In this document: in pieces, positions 16,624-20,799 of the stretch | How positions within the stretch are numbered: position 1 is the first letter of the stretch | How the letters are laid out: the number at the start of each line of letters is the position of its first letter | DNA from: Pseudomonadota bacterium | Lineage (GTDB): Bacteria; Pseudomonadota; Alphaproteobacteria; Sphingomonadales; Sphingomonadaceae | Direction of reading: 5' to 3' | DNA length: 20,799 nt | Assembly: GCA_963205285.1 (NCBI GenBank) | Contig: CAUJJQ010000138.1 | Span: forward strand, 1-20,799 | Translations under genes and position numbers: made by a program | Notes under the pieces: generated by a model | Seen by the model: only the letters and a program-made list of their open reading frames with translations | Told to the model about the DNA's origin: nothing | Database searches by the model: none

Positions 16624-16664
16624 TGATTTCGAGTGAAATGGGACATTTCACGGCTCGGAAATCA
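16624..16664. repeat. 41-bp near-palindromic repeat, copy 2
   Basis: Identical to copy 1 at all 41 positions, in the same orientation, after an 18-base spacer (16606-16623). The remaining part of this 302-base gap (16665-16738) shows no gene or structure I can name. Confidence 0.85.
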
Positions 16665-16738
16665 TCGCAGAAAATATGGTCGAAGCTCGGGCGAAGCCGT
16701 TTCGCGCTAAGTCGCCAAGATCTTGCCGACATCATCTA

Positions 16739-16767
16739 TCATTCCGGCGAAGGCCGGAATCCAGAAA
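16739..16767 (+). repeat. Single REP-like dispersed inverted repeat
   Basis: ATTCCGGC (16741-16748) and GCCGGAAT (16753-16760) form a perfect 8-bp stem around GAAG, preceded by TC and followed by CCAGAAA. The CGAAGG core and the ATCCAGAAA end match the units at 13847-13930, so these belong to one family with variable arm bases. Confidence 0.7.
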
Positions 16768-16784
16768 AAGGGAAATGCCCAACC

Positions 16785-18335
16785 CTACCCCGCCAGCCCC
16801 GCACGCAATTCGGTTTTGAGCAACTTGCCGATGTGGCTGCGCGGCATTTCATCAATCACATGGAGCGCCGACAGACGTTGCGTCTTGCCGAGCTGCGCAT
16901 TGGCGGCAGCGCGAATATCCTCGAGCGCCGACGCATCAACCCCTCCATGGAGGACGACAAAGCCGACCGGCGTTTCCCCCCATGCGTCGGACGGCGCGCC
17001 GACCACCGCCGCCTCTGCCACCCGCGCATCGCTGAGCAGCGCATTTTCGAGGTCAACGGGATAAATGTTGAACCCGCCTGAAATAATCACATCCTTGGTG
17101 CGCCCGACCAGTTCGACAAAGCCGTCCGCGTCAATCCGCCCAATATCCCCCATCCGTTGCCAGCGGCTGTTATCGACAGGGTCATACCAATACCCCTCAG
17201 CCGTCTTTTCGGGCTGGTTTTTATAGCCCGACATCATCGTGGGCGACCGGCCGACCAGTTCGCCCGCCACGCCGGGCGGCAATTCAGCCCCCGCTTCATC
17301 GATGACTTTTAACTGATGGCCGGGCGCGGGCTGCCCCACGGTGTGCAATTTGTCGGGGTGTTCATGCGCGACGAGCAGGCAGACCAACCCACCCTCTGTC
17401 ATCCCGTAAATCTCCACCAAACCGCCGGGGAAACGGGCCAGCGCCTCCGCCTTCAAATCAGCCGGAAAGGGGGCCGACGTGCAATATTTGAGCCGCATGG
17501 CCGACAGGTCATAGCTGTCGAAATCCGGGTGCTGGAGCAGGCGGCGATATTGCACCGGCACCATCATCGTATGCGTCACCCCCTCTGCCGATGCACGTTC
17601 GAGCCATTTTTGCGCGTCAAACTTGCCCATGATCGACACCGACCCGCCCGAAAACAGGCTGGGCAGAAAAACCGCCATCGTCGTATTGCTGTAGAGCGGG
17701 GTGGAGGTGATGGTGCGGCTGTTTGGCCCATAATTTTGCGCCGCGCGATATGCCATCTGTCGCCAGCGCATGGCGTGCGAATGGATTATCCCCTTGGGCG
17801 TGCCCGTCGTGCCCGATGAATATATGATGTTAAAGGGGTCATCCTGCTGAGGTGCAAAGGGTGCGGCGCATGTGCCAGCAGGCGCCATATAGGCGTCCAG
17901 ACCCCCCAGCGCGATCTGCCGTTCGACGCTCAGCGATATATCGCCCAATTCGGCGCGCTTGGCCGCGTCGATAAACAGGTGCATCGCCCCTGAATCCGCC
18001 GCCATCGCCACCAATTGATCGGCGCTGGCGCTGGTCGTCAGCGGGGCTGCACAACCACCCGCGCGCACGGCGGCGAGGAAGCTTACCGCATAGGCGGCAT
18101 TGGAAGTGCCCAAAATCGCCACTGCCTGCCCGCGCGCCAGCCCGTCGGCCTGCAATTGCGCCGCCAGCCGTTCGACCTTATCGGCAAGCTGGGCCCATGT
18201 CAGGCGCACGTCGCCATCATCAATCGCAATCGCCGCCCCGCGCACCTTGCCCCAATGGGCGATCAGCGCGGGAAAGGAACCAAAATCCCCGTTCAAATAT
18301 TCGTCCAAATCCCCCACGGCAAAGATGTCTTGCAT
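16785..18335 (-). CDS. AMP-dependent acyl-CoA synthetase/ligase (class I adenylate-forming enzyme)
   Basis: Activates a carboxylic acid to the acyl-adenylate and then to the CoA thioester. It has 516 residues and all core motifs: YSSGTTGTPKG (A3, 172-182), YGMTEG (A5, 310-315), GD at 396-397 (A7), GRTKDVIISGGFNIYP (A8, 411-426) and GKLLK (A10, 503-507) with the probable catalytic Lys at 504. The substrate is not readable; fatty acid or a similar organic acid fits the closest motif style, with the FadD/long-chain-like and cyclohexane-carboxylate-like groups both possible. The frame is open to an ATG at 18470, but the start at 18335 has GGGAGA five bases upstream and the added upstream residues are not family-like. 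It ends in the gap after pnp and is divergent from aroQ. Confidence 0.92.
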   Translation of the reverse strand: MQDIFAVGDLDEYLNGDFGSFPALIAHWGKVRGAAIAIDDGDVRLTWAQLADKVERLAAQLQADGLARGQAVAILGTSNAAYAVSFLAAVRAGGCAAPLTTSASADQLVAMAADSGAMHLFIDAAKRAELGDISLSVERQIALGGLDAYMAPAGTCAAPFAPQQDDPFNIIYSSGTTGTPKGIIHSHAMRWRQMAYRAAQNYGPNSRTITSTPLYSNTTMAVFLPSLFSGGSVSIMGKFDAQKWLERASAEGVTHTMMVPVQYRRLLQHPDFDSYDLSAMRLKYCTSAPFPADLKAEALARFPGGLVEIYGMTEGGLVCLLVAHEHPDKLHTVGQPAPGHQLKVIDEAGAELPPGVAGELVGRSPTMMSGYKNQPEKTAEGYWYDPVDNSRWQRMGDIGRIDADGFVELVGRTKDVIISGGFNIYPVDLENALLSDARVAEAAVVGAPSDAWGETPVGFVVLHGGVDASALEDIRAAANAQLGKTQRLSALHVIDEMPRSHIGKLLKTELRAGLAG

Positions 18336-18340
18336 GCGAT

Positions 18341-18346
18341 TCTCCC
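18341..18346 (-). promoter_or_regulatory. Ribosome binding site deciding the acyl-CoA synthetase start
   Basis: GGGAGA on the minus strand, five bases before the ATG at 18335; the upstream in-frame ATG at 18470 lacks comparable support. The remaining divergent gap up to aroQ shows no clear promoter. Confidence 0.6.
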
Positions 18347-18494
18347 TTTCCCCACCGTCTATTAGGGCAATGGCATGCGTATCAAGGGGAAAGCTGTCCC
18401 ACCCCCACCAATTTGGGGTCAACGGCCGCGCCCCCGCATCCGCCCGCCCGCCGGGCTTATTCCCTTTCACGTAAAACGCCTTTAGGGGACGGAC

Positions 18495-18932
18495 ATGGCG
18501 TTAATCTATGTCCTCAATGGCCCCAACCTCAACCTATTGGGGACGCGCGAACCCGAAATCTACGGCAGCGCAACGCTTGTTGATATAGAGGCGAAGTTGA
18601 CGCAGCAGGCCGATGCGCTGGGCATCACCATCGATTTTCGCCAGACCAACCATGAAGGGGTGCTGGTCGATTGGTTGCAGGAGGCAAAGCGCGCGGGCGC
18701 GGCTGCTGTCCTCCTCAACGCGGCGGCCTATACGCATACATCGATTGCGCTCCTCGATACGATAAAGGCAATCAGCCTGCCGGTTTTTGAGGTGCATTTG
18801 TCCGACCCGATGGCTCGTGAGGATTTTCGCCACAAAAGCTATGTCGGCATGGCGGCGGCGGGGGTGTTTGCCGGGCATGGCGCGCAATCCTATGCGCTGG
18901 CACTGGACGCGGCGGCGCGGCTGGCCCTATAA
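18495..18932 (+). CDS. aroQ: Type II 3-dehydroquinate dehydratase
   Basis: Third step of the shikimate pathway: anti-elimination of water from 3-dehydroquinate, in the cytoplasm as a dodecamer. It has 145 residues. The opening LNGPNLNLLGTREPEIYG carries Arg18 and the catalytic Tyr23; the substrate-binding segment NAAAYTHTS has Asn75 and His81; and EVHLSDPMARE has the general acid His101, with RHKSYV following. The usual NPGAYTHTS and HLSN appear as NAAAYTHTS and HLSD, both mild changes. The ATG has AGGGGA five bases upstream. It is the first gene of an aroQ-accB-accC cluster, a common alphaproteobacterial arrangement. Confidence 0.96.
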   Translation: MALIYVLNGPNLNLLGTREPEIYGSATLVDIEAKLTQQADALGITIDFRQTNHEGVLVDWLQEAKRAGAAAVLLNAAAYTHTSIALLDTIKAISLPVFEVHLSDPMAREDFRHKSYVGMAAAGVFAGHGAQSYALALDAAARLAL

Positions 18933-18979
18933 AGCGGCGCATAAGCCCTTTGGGGGTTCAACAGGGAATATATAAATAT

Positions 18980-19462
18980 ATGGGCGCTGACAAAAAGGAC
19001 GGGAAAATGGCGGTCGATATCGCGCTGGTGCGCGAACTCGCCAAGTTGCTGACCGAAACCGACCTCTCTGAAATAGAGGTTGAGGATGATGAACGGCGCA
19101 TCCGCGTTGCGCGGGGGGGCAGCGCCGCCGCCGTCCAGCATGTTGTTGCCGCGCCCGCCCCGGCCCCTGTTGCCGCTGCGCCCGTTGCCGCCCCCGCTGC
19201 GGCCCCTGCTGCTGGGGCGGACAGCCATGGCGATGCGGTCAAATCCCCGATGGTGGGTACCGCTTACCTGTCCCCCGACCCGGCATCGCCCTTGTTCAAG
19301 GCAGTGGGCGATAGTGTGAAGGAAGGGGACACCATCCTCATCATCGAAGCGATGAAGGTGATGAATAATATCACCGCGCCACGCGGCGGCACGTTAAAGG
19401 CGGTGCACGTCGCCAACGCGCAGCCGGTCGAATTCGACCAGCCCTTGTTCACCATCGGCTGA
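18980..19462 (+). CDS. accB: Acetyl-CoA carboxylase biotin carboxyl carrier protein
   Basis: Carries the carboxy-biotin between biotin carboxylase and carboxyltransferase in the first step of fatty acid synthesis. It has 160 residues from the ATG at 18980. The N-terminal part ([20 protein letters not shown], then RRIRVARG) is the conserved AccB head. An Ala/Pro-rich flexible linker follows (about 48-82), then the biotinyl domain with [16 protein letters not shown] and the biotinylated Lys126 in EAMKVMN, including the protruding thumb SPDPASP. A second in-frame ATG at 19007 has a better placed AAGGA, so the real start could be nine codons later; related proteins often keep the DKKDGKM leader, which favours 18980. 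It lies 47 bases after aroQ and 10 bases before accC. Confidence 0.93.
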   Translation: MGADKKDGKMAVDIALVRELAKLLTETDLSEIEVEDDERRIRVARGGSAAAVQHVVAAPAPAPVAAAPVAAPAAAPAAGADSHGDAVKSPMVGTAYLSPDPASPLFKAVGDSVKEGDTILIIEAMKVMNNITAPRGGTLKAVHVANAQPVEFDQPLFTIG

Positions 19463-19472
19463 GGCGGCCACC

Positions 19473-20799
19473 ATGGCTATTGAAAAACTGCTCATCGCCA
19501 ATCGCGGTGAAATCGCCCTGCGCATCCACCGTGCAGCGCATGAAATGGGCATAAAGACGGTCGCCGTCCATTCGACCGCCGATGCCGATGCCATGCATGT
19601 GCGGCTGGCGGATGAAGCGATTTGCATCGGCCCGCCCGCGGCCAAGGACAGTTATCTCAACATCCCGGCGATTATTTCGGCAGCCGAAATATCGGGGGCA
19701 GATGCCATCCACCCCGGTTACGGCTTTTTGTCGGAAAATGCCCAGTTTGCTGAGATTGTTGAGGCGCATAACATCATCTTCATCGGGCCAAAGCCCGAAC
19801 ATATCCGCACGATGGGCGACAAAGTCGCGGCCAAGCAGACGGCGGGTGCATTGGGCATGCCGCTGGTGCCGGGCAGCGACGGCGCGATCAGCGACCCCGC
19901 AGAGGCCGCGCGGGTCGCCGATGCTATCGGCTATCCGGTGATCATCAAGGCAGCGTCGGGCGGTGGTGGGCGCGGCATGAAGGTTTGCACAAATGCGGAC
20001 GAATTGCCCAGCCTGATGCGCCAGGCAGGGGCAGAGGCAAAGGCCGCCTTTGGCGATGACACCGTCTATATCGAAAAATACCTCGGCAATCCGCGCCATA
20101 TTGAGTTTCAGATTTTTGGCGACGGCAATGGCAACGCCATTCATCTGGGCGAACGCGACTGTTCGCTCCAACGGCGGCACCAAAAAGTACTCGAAGAAGC
20201 ACCATCGCCGGTCATCAGCGCCGATGAACGCGCGCGGATGGGCACCATTGTGTCCAAAGCGATGGCCGACATGGGGTATCGCGGGGCGGGCACCATCGAA
20301 TTTCTGTGGGAAGATGGCGAATTTTATTTCATCGAAATGAATACCCGCCTGCAGGTCGAACATCCGGTCACCGAAATGATTACCGGCATGGATTTGGTGC
20401 GCGAACAAATCCGCATTGCAGAGGGGAAAGCGCTGTCGGTCGCGCAAGAGGATTTGCGCTTTACCGGCCATGCCATCGAATGTCGGTTGAACGCCGAAGA
20501 CCCGGTAAATTTTGCGCCATCGCCGGGGCTAGTCACAGCATATCACCCCGCAGGCGGCATGCATGTCCGCGTCGATTCGGGGCTTTATGCGGGCTATCGC
20601 ATCCCGCCCTATTATGATTCGATGATCGCCAAATTGATCGTTTATGGCCGCACGCGGGAGGGGTGTTTGATGCGCCTGCGCCGCGCGCTCGAAGAAATGG
20701 TGATCGACGGGGTGAAAACCACCGTGCCGCTGCATCAGGCGCTGCTGCGCGATGAGGATGTCATCAACGGCAATTATACCATCAAATGGCTCGAAGAAT
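19473..20799 (+). CDS. accC: Acetyl-CoA carboxylase, biotin carboxylase subunit (runs off the right edge)
   Basis: ATP-grasp enzyme that carboxylates biotin on AccB using bicarbonate and ATP. The first 442 codons are present; the enzyme is usually about 450 residues, so only a few codons are probably missing. Seen in order: [13 protein letters not shown] at the N-terminus, [16 protein letters not shown] (about 79-94), MGDKVAAK (Lys117), [17 protein letters not shown] (ATP lysine at 159 and glycine-rich loop 163-168), [37 protein letters not shown] with the metal and catalytic residues, and the C-terminal [20 protein letters not shown]. The ATG follows GAGGCGG, 10 bases after the accB stop. 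No stop codon occurs before the edge. Confidence 0.97.
   Translation, partial: MAIEKLLIANRGEIALRIHRAAHEMGIKTVAVHSTADADAMHVRLADEAICIGPPAAKDSYLNIPAIISAAEISGADAIHPGYGFLSENAQFAEIVEAHNIIFIGPKPEHIRTMGDKVAAKQTAGALGMPLVPGSDGAISDPAEAARVADAIGYPVIIKAASGGGGRGMKVCTNADELPSLMRQAGAEAKAAFGDDTVYIEKYLGNPRHIEFQIFGDGNGNAIHLGERDCSLQRRHQKVLEEAPSPVISADERARMGTIVSKAMADMGYRGAGTIEFLWEDGEFYFIEMNTRLQVEHPVTEMITGMDLVREQIRIAEGKALSVAQEDLRFTGHAIECRLNAEDPVNFAPSPGLVTAYHPAGGMHVRVDSGLYAGYRIPPYYDSMIAKLIVYGRTREGCLMRLRRALEEMVIDGVKTTVPLHQALLRDEDVINGNYTIKWLEE

Noticed and set aside
18336..18470. 45-residue N-terminal extension of the acyl-CoA synthetase
   Set aside because: The extension is Pro/Gly/Arg-rich, not family-like, and a good ribosome binding site precedes the inner ATG at 18335.
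19449..20471. Minus-strand open frame (about 340 codons) across accC
   Set aside because: accC is nearly complete and highly conserved on the plus strand; the opposite frame has the composition of a shadow.

Overview
The window is a chromosomal core segment of an alphaproteobacterium, most likely a member of the Sphingomonadales. This rests on high GC (around 60%, judged by eye), the gene order rimP-nusA-ylxR-infB-rbfA-truB-rpsO-pnp, the neighbouring aroQ-accB-accC cluster, and small dispersed inverted repeats of the TCATCCCGGA/TCCGGGATCC type that are common in this group. The taxonomic call is inference. No plasmid, phage, transposase, CRISPR, tRNA or rRNA signal was found.

Layout. Positions 1-518 (minus) hold the N-terminal part of PutA, preceded by a PaaI-like thioesterase (620-1060, minus). 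A class A penicillin-binding protein diverges from it (1200-3554, plus) and meets, stop codon to stop codon, a lipoprotein-type PQQ-dependent sugar dehydrogenase (3555-4718, minus). From 4891 to 16482 runs a dense plus-strand block for transcription and translation: rimP, nusA, ylxR/L7Ae-type RNA-binding protein, infB, rbfA, then thymidine kinase, a GNAT acetyltransferase and a site-2 protease homologue, then truB, rpsO and pnp. Most junctions up to rpsO overlap or have gaps under 25 bases, which points to one transcript with translational coupling. A terminator follows rpsO, and pnp has its own 334-base leader with repeats and stacked hairpins. A strong terminator closes pnp.

A 302-base gap after pnp (16483-16784) holds two identical 41-bp near-palindromes and one dispersed repeat. 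An acyl-CoA synthetase follows on the minus strand (16785-18335), and divergent from it are aroQ, accB and accC. accC runs off the right edge probably only a few codons before its end.

Function. The central block joins ribosome assembly (RimP, RbfA, S15), rRNA/tRNA modification (TruB), translation initiation (IF2), antitermination (NusA) and RNA decay (PNPase). The right end supplies malonyl-CoA synthesis (AccB, AccC) and a shikimate-pathway step (AroQ). This is mainly ordinary housekeeping DNA. I did not find a convincing undescribed defence or mobile system. The items worth a second look are the paired 41-bp hairpins, the three-gene insertion between rbfA and truB, the long RG/RD-rich PNPase tail with a VPAFLR end, the pnp leader, and a coding-strand-biased GGCAGAGG octamer linked to the Ala-Glu codon pair GCA-GAG.
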